Shown one piece after another: positions 1 to 6,534 of a stretch of DNA of 18,313 nt. The notes beneath the pieces are model-generated. The model was not told the origin of the DNA and made no database searches. It saw nothing but the letters and a program-made list of their open reading frames with translations. The position numbers were made by a program, and so were the translations under genes. This stretch comes from Rhodospirillaceae bacterium (GTDB lineage: Bacteria; Pseudomonadota; Alphaproteobacteria; UBA7985), in NCBI GenBank assembly GCA_002700865.1, contig PAFB01000057.1, positions 1 through 18,313 of the forward strand. The letters run 5' to 3'. The stretch's first letter is position 1, and each line of letters starts with the position of its first letter.

Positions 1-6
1 AAAGGT

Positions 7-83
7 CGGGCTGTAGCGCAGCCTGGTAGCGCGTTCGTCTGGGGGACGAGAGGTCGCGGGTTCGAACCCCGCCAGCCCGACCA
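7..83 (+). tRNA. tRNA-Pro (anticodon GGG)
   Basis: A complete 77-nt cloverleaf with an encoded CCA end. The acceptor arms CGGGCTG (7-13) and CAGCCCG (73-79) pair over seven bases. The D arm has GCGC/GCGC. The anticodon stem TTCGT/ACGAG encloses the loop CTGGGGG, giving anticodon GGG, which reads CCC/CCU proline codons. The T arm holds the usual GGTTCGAACCC. The gene stands alone; the next gene downstream is on the opposite strand. Confidence 0.97.
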
Positions 84-212
84 CTTTGCATCGCCGTTGT
101 GTTGATCTGCCGTGCTCAGCCGGCTCAAGCTGCGGCCAGCACCTTCTTTGTTCGCTGATGGTCTTAAGGTGCCACTCAAAGAACCTCGATCATGAACAGC
201 GCCCATCCAGCC

Positions 213-246
213 CAGTACCAGTACCAGTGCCAATACCAGTGCCAAT
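213..246. repeat. Short hexamer tandem repeat (CAGTAC/CAGTGC/CAATAC)
   Basis: About 5.7 copies of a 6-bp unit with a CA-(G/A)-T-(A/G)-C pattern, in the order CAGTAC, CAGTAC, CAGTGC, CAATAC, CAGTGC, CAAT. It lies in the non-coding gap between tRNA-Pro and the 3' end of the convergent hydrolase gene. The units differ only by transitions, as expected of a decaying microsatellite. Apart from this I see no gene, promoter or clear terminator in 84-263. Confidence 0.8.
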
Positions 247-263
247 TGCTTGTCGCTGGTTGC

Positions 264-1088
264 TCAGTTCGCTCGGGCTGAGAGTGCGTTGAGGGCCTCT
301 AGGACGGTTTGTGGGTCATCGAGGACAAGGTCGTGGCCTTGGTTGGCCAAAACGCTGACTTCAGCTTGCGGGATCGCGTTTTGTAGGATTTCAGCGGCTG
401 TGACGGGGATCAGGTGATCGTGCTCGGCGAACAAGGCAGTGACGGGCGTGCCTTGGACACCCACGGCCTCAAAGCTCTCCTGCAATCCCCCCAGCGGATA
501 GTTGCGGATGACGTTTAGCAGCGAGGGGTAATAGCCGGGGATGGCGGCTTGCTGGGCCATGCCGGCGTCAGCCATGGCGCGGACAGCGGCCCGGTCAGAG
601 GTGCTTTTTGCCAACTGTGGCCCCAACAAGAACCGCCACTGCAAGTCGCCAATCACCGGCACGCCCAGCCAGCCCAGACTGACGGGGATTCCCAGCTCCA
701 GCCCCGCCGGGACCAGCAGCAACAGGCCGCGCACTTGTCCCGGATGATTTGCCGCGAAGTCCGTAACCACGCCTCCGCCCATCGAATTCCCAACCAGCAG
801 CACCGGTTCGTCAAGCCCGACCGCGTCCATGAACTCGGACAGGAGGCGGTTATACAGGCCCCGGTCGTGGGTTACCCGAGGCCGATCAGAGAACCCACGG
901 CCGTAGAGGTCGGGCGCAAATACGCGGTAGCCGGCTTCGACCAGCAGAGGGCCCAGGAAGTTGAACGACCAACTGGCGTACGAAAACCCATGGACCAGAA
1001 TCACCGTCGGCCCCGTGTCCGACCCTGCCTGCCGGTAATGCACACGCCCCTGAGAGAGGGTTACAAACTGTTCTGCCTGTTCTGCCAC
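264..1088 (-). CDS. Alpha/beta-hydrolase fold protein
   Basis: A 274-residue single-domain alpha/beta hydrolase, the usual length for the family. Seen in sequence: the oxyanion HGF motif at 33-35, the nucleophile elbow GNSMGG with Ser102, the acid Asp224 in AEHDHLIP, and the catalytic His252 in GHDL. A cap region lies at about 125-200. There is no signal peptide, so it should be cytoplasmic. The start is GTG; a GGAG about ten bases upstream supports it, and no in-frame ATG occurs near the N-terminus. The family covers esterases, lipases, haloalkane dehalogenases and C-C bond hydrolases, so the substrate cannot be named. It is divergent from the sigma-factor gene with about 100 bp between them, and convergent with tRNA-Pro. 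Confidence 0.92.
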   Translation of the reverse strand: MAEQAEQFVTLSQGRVHYRQAGSDTGPTVILVHGFSYASWSFNFLGPLLVEAGYRVFAPDLYGRGFSDRPRVTHDRGLYNRLLSEFMDAVGLDEPVLLVGNSMGGGVVTDFAANHPGQVRGLLLLVPAGLELGIPVSLGWLGVPVIGDLQWRFLLGPQLAKSTSDRAAVRAMADAGMAQQAAIPGYYPSLLNVIRNYPLGGLQESFEAVGVQGTPVTALFAEHDHLIPVTAAEILQNAIPQAEVSVLANQGHDLVLDDPQTVLEALNALSARAN

Positions 1089-1117
1089 CGGCTACTCACT
1101 CCACAATGACGAAAAAA

Positions 1118-1134
1118 TTTACGCAAGCCGTAAA
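1118..1134. promoter_or_regulatory. Inverted repeat TTTACG-N5-CGTAAA in divergent promoter region
   Basis: A perfect 6+6 bp inverted repeat with a 5-bp spacer, in the 103-bp gap between the hydrolase (minus) and the sigma-factor gene (plus). Size and position fit a dimeric regulator site serving one or both divergent promoters. No regulator is identified, and a 6-bp match can occur by chance. Confidence 0.35.
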
Positions 1135-1191
1135 CGCTCGCCTACTGTGCCTGTGTAAGGCTTTTGAAACAATGAACAACCGTGGGCCAAA

Positions 1192-1785
1192 ATGGACCTG
1201 GATCAAACCGACTTTTCCGCCTTGTATGCGGGTGATGATCGCGCTTGGAGCCGCTTTGTCCTGATGGCACGCCCGGTTTTGGAGGCCGCTGTGCAACGCA
1301 CGCTTAGACGACAAGGACTGACGCCGGATGCGGGCCTGTTTCAGGACGCGGTTGCGGACACGTTGGAGCGGCTGGCGGCGAAGCAGTTTGCGCTGCTGCG
1401 CCGGTTTGATCCAGCGCGGGGGCGTCTCAGTGCCTTTCTGGCTGTGGTCGCCGGCTCAACGGCGGCGAACACCCTGCGCGCCGCTCGGCGTCACCCCAGC
1501 GGGACGCTGGACAACGCGCCCGAGCCAGTGGACCCGGCCCCCGCCCGCCGCTCATCAATCCGCGACGTGGTGCCGGAGGGGTTGGTGACGGACCGGGAGA
1601 TGCTGGTTCTGGTGCTGAGCTTTGACCGGGACCTCGATGGGCCAGACATCGCCCAGGCGCTCGCGATTTCTGATAACACCGTGCGCGTGCTCAAAGCCCG
1701 CGCGCTGAAAAAACTGCGGCAAGCGGGTATCCAGCCCGATGGCACTTTTGCCTCTGCTGCGGTCACTGATGACAAGGCTGCCTGA
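1192..1785 (+). CDS. ECF-type RNA polymerase sigma factor (sigma-70 family)
   Basis: A 197-residue protein with a two-domain ECF layout. Residues about 8-98 resemble region 2: it opens with LYAGDDRAWSRFV and contains the FDPARGRLSAFLAVVAGSTAANTLR-type core-binding/-10 helix. A proline-rich linker follows at about 105-125. Residues about 131-178 are a region 4 helix-turn-helix (DGPDIAQALAISDNTVRVLKAR) for -35 recognition. It would direct core polymerase to a small regulon. The next gene starts one base after its stop codon and encodes a small membrane protein, the usual position of an anti-sigma factor; a periplasmic sensor-like protein follows. The upstream ribosome site is weak. I cannot assign it to a numbered ECF group. 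Family confidence is high; the target promoters are unknown. Confidence 0.87.
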   Translation: MDLDQTDFSALYAGDDRAWSRFVLMARPVLEAAVQRTLRRQGLTPDAGLFQDAVADTLERLAAKQFALLRRFDPARGRLSAFLAVVAGSTAANTLRAARRHPSGTLDNAPEPVDPAPARRSSIRDVVPEGLVTDREMLVLVLSFDRDLDGPDIAQALAISDNTVRVLKARALKKLRQAGIQPDGTFASAAVTDDKAA

Positions 1786-1786
1786 T

Positions 1787-2161
1787 ATGAGCACCATTGA
1801 CCAAGACGATATCCTCGCCCTCGCCGCCCAGCGCGCCGCAGGCGTTCGGCTCAGCGGGGCGGAACAGCACCGGCTTGAGCAAGCGATGACAGAAGATCCC
1901 GACCTCGCTCTGTTGATCCTCGACGCTCGGGAAGTCGTGGCACAGAGCGCACCCGCTGCCCAAAAGAGTACAGGCCGGGTGACCATGGCGGCGCTGATCT
2001 TTGGCTTGCTGGCGTGCTTCGGTGTCGGGGCTACGGCCGGGGCGCAGCTTGCCGGCGGTCTGGTTGCCAGCGGTACGAAATCAAGCGTGCACCAAGTCGA
2101 CGTACGCCCGATTGGCGACGGCCTGAGCCTGAGCTTTGATGCCGCGCGGAAAAGGAACTAG
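1787..2161 (+). CDS. Small single-span membrane protein, candidate anti-sigma factor
   Basis: A 124-residue protein. I chose ATG 1787, one base after the sigma-factor stop, over an in-frame ATG inside the sigma gene; the tight spacing suggests translational coupling. The cytoplasmic N-terminal part (1-64) is helical and charged, with LSGAEQHRLEQAMTEDPDLALL, like the short N-terminal segments of membrane anti-sigma factors. One transmembrane helix spans about 66-92 and is rich in Ala/Gly. A short tail of about 30 residues would face the periplasm. No zinc-binding HxxxCxxC motif is visible, so it is not a classical ZAS anti-sigma factor. CnrY-like proteins have this general size and topology. 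The function is inferred from position and topology, not from recognised sequence similarity. Confidence 0.6.
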   Translation: MSTIDQDDILALAAQRAAGVRLSGAEQHRLEQAMTEDPDLALLILDAREVVAQSAPAAQKSTGRVTMAALIFGLLACFGVGATAGAQLAGGLVASGTKSSVHQVDVRPIGDGLSLSFDAARKRN

Positions 2162-2164
2162 GCC

Positions 2165-2605
2165 ATGAAAAACCGCTTCATTCTCTGGATTGCGCTTGGG
2201 TCGCTCTTCCTCAACATCGGCGTGGCGTCGGCTGTGGCCTATGTATATTGGCAGGGCCAGATGGGCCCTGAACCGTGGCGCGTGCTCGAAGAAACCTCAG
2301 ACTGGAACGACGAAGACTGGGCTCAACTGGACAGCCTGCTCGAAGACCGGCACGTGCGGATCGAAGGCCTGGGTGCCTTGATCGATGAGCAAGCCGACGA
2401 AATGCTGCAAGCGCTCTGGCAGGAAGATCTGGACCCGGGCGCGGTGCTGGAAAACTTCAACCACGTCGAAGACAGCCGCACTGAACTGTCGCGCGAACTG
2501 TTTCTCGATTTCGTCGAATTTCTCGACACGCTGCCCTTTGAAAAGCGCGAAGCCCTGCTCGATTTTCTGCTGGAGGAAGATGAATTTGCCCTCTGGTTTA
2601 TGTAA
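2165..2605 (+). CDS. Membrane-anchored acidic protein, Metal_resist/CnrX-like candidate sensor
   Basis: A 146-residue protein starting three bases after the upstream stop, with AAAGGA overlapping the end of that gene. An uncleaved signal-anchor helix lies at about 5-29. The rest is predicted to be all helical: a segment around 47-85, then LDPGAVLENFNHVEDSRTELSR (89-110) and a final helix pair with LPFEKREALLDFLLEE (123-138). The spacing of DPxAV, the central Arg-containing helix and the closing LPxxKREALL resemble the heavy-metal-resistance (Metal_resist) and CnrX/ZraP/CpxP-type fold. Residues 31-146 hold 33 Asp/Glu against 7 Lys/Arg. Only His63 and His100 are present and there is no Cys, so a CnrX-type metal site is not obvious. 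Third in the sigma/anti-sigma group, it is a candidate periplasmic signal receiver. Confidence 0.62.
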   Translation: MKNRFILWIALGSLFLNIGVASAVAYVYWQGQMGPEPWRVLEETSDWNDEDWAQLDSLLEDRHVRIEGLGALIDEQADEMLQALWQEDLDPGAVLENFNHVEDSRTELSRELFLDFVEFLDTLPFEKREALLDFLLEEDEFALWFM

Positions 2606-2668
2606 CCCGGGACGCCCACCGAACGAGCGTCAGAACAGCAAGCCCGCTCGAATGACGCCTTAGGGCCG

Positions 2669-2707
2669 CCCCAACCCACAACCACCACACCACCCTACCC
2701 CACCCCT
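2669..2707 (+). promoter_or_regulatory. C-rich, G-free leader stretch, possible Rho-loading (rut) site
   Basis: Thirty-nine bases without a single G: 26 C, 11 A and 2 T. They lie in the 125-bp gap between the sensor-like gene and the DUF1800 gene, just before its ribosome site (AAAGGAG at 2717-2723). C-rich, G-poor unstructured RNA is what Rho binds, so this could attenuate read-through from the sigma operon. It is compositional evidence only. Confidence 0.35.
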
Positions 2708-2730
2708 GATTCATCAAAAGGAGACCGCTG

Positions 2731-4932
2731 ATGAAAACCCTGAACCGTGCCTTACTCGCAGCAGGCGCTGCCGCTTGTGCCCTGGCCCCTGCGATTGCCC
2801 CGCAAGCCGATACTCTGAACCAACCCCTCGCACTTGAGGACGTGCGTCATGCCCTGACACGGACCAGCTTTGGCGCGTCTCCGGCGGACCTGCGCGCCTA
2901 CATTGGTCAACCCCGGGCGGTGCTGGTTGGCGGTATCCTCGATGATATCGGCACCCCCGACACCCAGCCCCTGCCGCAGTTTGCCCAGCAATGGCAAGCG
3001 CCCATCGAATTTCTCTATGCCAAGAACGAAACACTGGGCGAGCTGGCCATCGGCGCGCAATACGTCAATCTGGTCGACCTGAGTACATGGTGGATGGTCG
3101 AGGCCATGAACACCGACAGCCCCTTTAAAGAGCAAATGGCGATGTTCTGGATGGATCATTTCGTCACGTCCTTTGAAGCGCACGAGAACGCCCACCTGAC
3201 CGCGCAAAAGTTCCAGACCGTGCGGGCGACCATGGGGGGTTCGTTCCGCGATATGCTAGCCGCACAACTGCGCGATCCGGCGTTGCTGCTCTACCTCAAC
3301 AATGTTGAAAACACCGCCGAAGCCCCGAATGAAAACCTTGGCCGTGAGTTGCTGGAGCTGTTCACGCTGGGTCAGGGACGCGGCTATACCGAGGCGGATA
3401 TTCGCGAGGTTTCGCGCGCCTTGACCGGTTACGGGATCGAAGACGCCACCGGTCTCTACAGCTTCCGCCCGGCTGAACACGATAAAGGCAGCAAGACCAT
3501 TTTTGGTCTGCGCGGCAACTTCAGCGCAGCGGATCTGCCCGATCTGATCCTCAGCCAGCCTGCCTTTGGACCCTATATCGTCGAGAAAATGTGGCGCTAT
3601 TTTATCTCCGATGCGCCCGAGGCAGCAGAGGTTGCGGCAATAACGGACCTGTGGCGGGGGTCGGACTGGGACTTGCCCACGCTGTACCGCGGGATTTTGA
3701 GCACGCCAAGCTTTTGGGATGCCGCCAACCGGGGCACCTTGGTGAAATCACCATGGGAGCTGTACGTCGGCTTCAACCGCACTTTCGGCACCGCGCCCAG
3801 CGAAGCCGCTGAAATGCATGATTTCCCGCTCAGTGCCGGGCAGGCGCTGTTCATGCCGCCCAACGTCGCCGGATGGAATGAAGGAACGGCCTGGATTACC
3901 GACTCCAGTCTCGTCGAGCGCACCGCCGCGCTGCAGGATCTGACCGACCATTGGGTTTACGACAGCTTTGAACCCTACGACGCGCCTGCTCTCAGCCAGA
4001 CCGCAATCCAGACTGAAACCGACGGTCTTCGCGTCGGGCTGGTTGGGCTGGAATGGGCTTGGAAAGAAGTCGAGGACGACTGGAAGGAACTTGGCCTAGC
4101 GTTGTCGCTGTACGACATTGGCTTTGAGGGCCAAACCTACCACAGCCTGAGCTTTTTCGTTGGTGTCGGCGAGGGTGAGGGCGAGCGCGAGGTTTATTTC
4201 GGCGCTGAGAAGGAAGGCTGCGGCACCGGTTGCCCGCTCTCATCCGTGCTCGACCGGGTTACGTTTGAAACCGACGAAGACGGCAACACCTATCACGAAG
4301 TCTGGATCAACCCCCGTGACGCCAGCGATGGCGTGGGCAAGCTCACAGCAAGCGAGCAGCGCTTTATTGCCGCGCTGATCAAGGCTGTGCCGGGGATGAT
4401 TGCCGAGACGGAGAACGACGCGACCTGGCGCTACATGGCGGATGAGGCGGCTGAGGAAGGGCTTGCCAGTCCGAGTTTTGCCGAAGTGCAACGCGCCAGT
4501 GCTCAAATCACCAAGGCTTTCGCCCGCTCTGGTCAACTCTCCCGCGCGATCCCGCAAGCACCAGCGCTTGAACGGGGGGTCAGCGCACAAGGGAGCGCGG
4601 GCCTGCCCGCAGAGGTTCTGGCCATGGCCGTCGGCACGATCAAAACCCCGCGCAGCGACGATGATGAGGCCATCGATCAAATCGTTGAGTCCATCTACGA
4701 CACGCTGTTTGAAGAGCGCGCCGCCGTGTATCAGGCGCGGTTGAGCGAGACCTTTGCCGGTCCGGAGCAATGGCTGGCGGCCATGCCGGCACAGGCGCAG
4801 ACCTCTGCGGGGCTGGAAATCGCACTGCTGCCCGTGCGCAATCCGGCACTGGCGACGGATGACAAGGCCGTCGAGGGGCTGGATGATCTCCTGTTCTCGC
4901 TGGTGCTTGATCCCCGTTTCCATCTCAAATGA
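2731..4932 (+). CDS. DUF1800 family exported protein
   Basis: A 733-residue protein with a Sec-type signal peptide (Lys3/Arg6, hydrophobic 7-22, likely cut near 26). The DUF1800 core runs from the ALTRTSFGAS entry motif (41-50) through MDHFVTS (141-147) and the family signature NENLGRELLELFTLGQG (200-216) to MPPNVAGWNEG (375-385). The core is preceded by AAAGGAG at seven bases, which fixes the start. DUF1800 proteins are commonly about 450-600 residues; this one is longer, with a segment at about 425-530 that looks like an inserted beta-rich domain carrying Cys497 and Cys501, then an acidic helical tail to 733. The family has no established biochemical activity that I know of and is typically found beside DUF1501, as here. 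Likely periplasmic or envelope-located, and possibly under the upstream sigma factor. Confidence 0.9.
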   Translation: MKTLNRALLAAGAAACALAPAIAPQADTLNQPLALEDVRHALTRTSFGASPADLRAYIGQPRAVLVGGILDDIGTPDTQPLPQFAQQWQAPIEFLYAKNETLGELAIGAQYVNLVDLSTWWMVEAMNTDSPFKEQMAMFWMDHFVTSFEAHENAHLTAQKFQTVRATMGGSFRDMLAAQLRDPALLLYLNNVENTAEAPNENLGRELLELFTLGQGRGYTEADIREVSRALTGYGIEDATGLYSFRPAEHDKGSKTIFGLRGNFSAADLPDLILSQPAFGPYIVEKMWRYFISDAPEAAEVAAITDLWRGSDWDLPTLYRGILSTPSFWDAANRGTLVKSPWELYVGFNRTFGTAPSEAAEMHDFPLSAGQALFMPPNVAGWNEGTAWITDSSLVERTAALQDLTDHWVYDSFEPYDAPALSQTAIQTETDGLRVGLVGLEWAWKEVEDDWKELGLALSLYDIGFEGQTYHSLSFFVGVGEGEGEREVYFGAEKEGCGTGCPLSSVLDRVTFETDEDGNTYHEVWINPRDASDGVGKLTASEQRFIAALIKAVPGMIAETENDATWRYMADEAAEEGLASPSFAEVQRASAQITKAFARSGQLSRAIPQAPALERGVSAQGSAGLPAEVLAMAVGTIKTPRSDDDEAIDQIVESIYDTLFEERAAVYQARLSETFAGPEQWLAAMPAQAQTSAGLEIALLPVRNPALATDDKAVEGLDDLLFSLVLDPRFHLK

Positions 4933-4940
4933 CCCCTGCG

Positions 4941-4974
4941 AACTTCACCAAGCCCACTCCCCACTCTACACCTT
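4941..4974 (+). promoter_or_regulatory. Second C-rich, nearly G-free spacer
   Basis: The 63-bp gap between the DUF1800 and DUF1501 genes opens with a 34-base stretch containing a single G (4952) and dominated by C with A and T. It ends just before the ribosome site of the DUF1501 gene (AAAGGA at about 4981-4986). Its composition echoes the leader at 2669-2707. It may keep the intercistronic RNA unstructured or serve Rho. Confidence 0.25.
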
Positions 4975-4995
4975 GAGAGACAAAGGAACCGAACC

Positions 4996-6249
4996 ATGAC
5001 CACACTCTCGATGAACCGCCGTAACTGGCTGCGTCTGATGGGCGCTTCGGCGCTTTCCTTGCCACTGACCACCGGGCCCGCATGGGCGGCTGGTGCCGGT
5101 TTGGGCAAGGGGCACACCCTCATCCTCATTGAACTGGAAGGCGGCAACGATGGCCTCAACACGCTCATTCCCTACCGTGACGACAACTACCACCGCGCCC
5201 GCCCCACCCTCGCCCTGCGTGGCGAAGAAGTCTTGCCGGTGGGCGGCGACATGGGCTTGCACCCAAGCCTGTCAGGGCTCGTCCAAGGCTGGGAACGCGG
5301 GCAAGTCCGTCTGGTCGAAGGGGTAGGCTATCCAAACCCCAACCGAAGCCACTTCCGGTCCATCGAAATCTGGAATGCGGGGCTGGGTGCCGACAGTAAC
5401 GAAACCCAAGGCTGGGTTTCTCGACTGATGGCGCAGGAAAGCCCGGGACTGGACGCCGACGGAATCGCGCTGGGCGGCGAAATGGGACCTTTGCGCGGGC
5501 CCGGGCGGTTTACCGGGTTGGAAGAAATCGAAGAATTCTTCTATCAGGCCGAAGCTTTGCGGACTGCAGGCGTTCTGGGTGGCTATGACGACGCCATGAT
5601 GAGCGGGTCTGAGGGCGCAATGATGGGGGGTCACTCGGTGCGTCCCAGCGAGGGCAACGCAGCACTGAACCACCTGCTCAGCGTACACTCCAACGCCGTC
5701 GGCACCGCCGACTTGCTGGAACGCAAGCTGCGCCAAGCTGCCAACCGCGACTTCAACCTGCCCGACAGCGCCCTGGGCCTGCAACTGTCGGTGGCCCTGC
5801 AGTTGCTCGATGCGGGCGTGACCACGCCGGTTCTGAAAGTCTCTCATGGAGGCTTTGACACCCACGCCTATCAGGCCGAAGCCCACGCTTTCCTACTGCA
5901 GGAGTTGGACGAGGCCATGCGCGGGTTTGAGCGCGCGGCGCGCGATATGGGCATCTGGAACAACGTCACGCTCATGACCTACAGCGAGTTCGGACGCCGC
6001 TTCTATGAGAACGGCTCCGAGGGCACAGACCATGGCACCGCGGCACCGATTATTCTGGCGGGCGGCAAAGTCGCGGGCGGCCTCGGCGGCGCGCGACCAT
6101 CGCTGGAGGCCCGCGACCTGGTTGATGATGACATGGTTCATGCGGTCGATTTCCGGTCGGTTTATTCCGGCATTGTTCAGGACCTATGGGACCTTGAACC
6201 GACCAAGGCGGTCGGCGGTGTCTTTCAGGCTGAGAAAATCCTGGTCTGA
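4996..6249 (+). CDS. DUF1501 family protein with twin-arginine signal
   Basis: A 417-residue protein. The N-terminus MNRRNWLRLMGASALSLPL carries a twin-arginine export signal (Arg8-Arg9), with likely cleavage after the AWA near 29-31. The mature part has the DUF1501 landmarks: LILIELEGGNDGLNTLIPY (42-60), GYPNPNRSHF with SxEIW (111-126), SHGGFDTHAYQ near 283-293, and the C-terminal EFGRR...EGTDHGTAAPIILAGG. DUF1501 belongs to the alkaline-phosphatase/sulfatase-like superfamily; its substrate is unknown. The length is normal. A Met/Gly-rich insert, with Met pairs at 201-202 and 209-210 and His213, is unusual. It sits 63 bp after DUF1800. Tat export means it folds, possibly with a cofactor, before crossing the membrane, unlike its Sec-exported partner. 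Confidence 0.92.
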   Translation: MTTLSMNRRNWLRLMGASALSLPLTTGPAWAAGAGLGKGHTLILIELEGGNDGLNTLIPYRDDNYHRARPTLALRGEEVLPVGGDMGLHPSLSGLVQGWERGQVRLVEGVGYPNPNRSHFRSIEIWNAGLGADSNETQGWVSRLMAQESPGLDADGIALGGEMGPLRGPGRFTGLEEIEEFFYQAEALRTAGVLGGYDDAMMSGSEGAMMGGHSVRPSEGNAALNHLLSVHSNAVGTADLLERKLRQAANRDFNLPDSALGLQLSVALQLLDAGVTTPVLKVSHGGFDTHAYQAEAHAFLLQELDEAMRGFERAARDMGIWNNVTLMTYSEFGRRFYENGSEGTDHGTAAPIILAGGKVAGGLGGARPSLEARDLVDDDMVHAVDFRSVYSGIVQDLWDLEPTKAVGGVFQAEKILV

Positions 6250-6266
6250 AGACTCATACGCAAGCC

Positions 6267-6295
6267 AGCGGCCCTCGCCTCGATGTTGGGCCGCT
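6267..6295 (+). terminator. Hairpin downstream of DUF1501 gene, probable terminator
   Basis: AGCGGCCC (6267-6274) pairs perfectly with GGGCCGCT (6288-6295) around a 13-base loop, 18 bases after the DUF1501 stop. It has no T tract, so it would be a weak or Rho-assisted end to the sigma/DUF block. The remaining gap to 6534 shows no convincing gene. It must hold the promoter for the KDO operon, but I see no clear -35/-10 pair. Confidence 0.4.
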
Positions 6296-6534
6296 TGCCT
6301 GCGGGCTGGTTTGGCCCGTTGATTGGCTCTGTTTTCGGCGTCATGGCTCTTGTCACCAGAAAGAAATTCTCAAGCGGAGGCATTCGTGTGAAAACGTCCA
6401 TGGCTGAATTGGCTTTCATGGCCGCAAAGCATCACCTTGACGGCTTCGCCCCGGCTTTCGCTGATCGACGGTTTGGAACGCACTCTGCGGTCCGCAGGTC
6501 ATAGCACCCGATCCTTGGGGGGAGATTTTCCATC

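Noticed and set aside
7..263. tRNA-Pro 3' end as an integration (att) site
   Set aside because: No integrase gene and no repeated copy of the tRNA end in the window.
86..292. 68-residue open frame with Pro-Val/Pro-Ile repeats
   Set aside because: The repeat is the translation of the hexamer microsatellite; there is no ribosome site, and it runs into the 3' end of the hydrolase gene.
549..1109. 186-residue plus-strand open frame
   Set aside because: It lies antisense within the well-supported alpha/beta hydrolase gene and has no recognisable domain.
2624..2650. CGAGCG/CGCTCG hairpin after the sensor-like gene
   Set aside because: Six pairs with a 15-base loop and no T tract; too weak to call a terminator.
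4240..4923. 227-residue minus-strand open frame
   Set aside because: A shadow of the DUF1800 coding region in a GC-rich genome.
4982..4995. GGAAC resembling the -35 box of an EcfG-type general stress promoter
   Set aside because: No GTT-type -10 box at the required spacing; the bases are part of the ribosome site region of the DUF1501 gene.
6283..6504. 73-residue open frame between DUF1501 and kdsD
   Set aside because: It begins inside the terminator hairpin, has no ribosome site, and its Arg-rich end looks like translated non-coding sequence.
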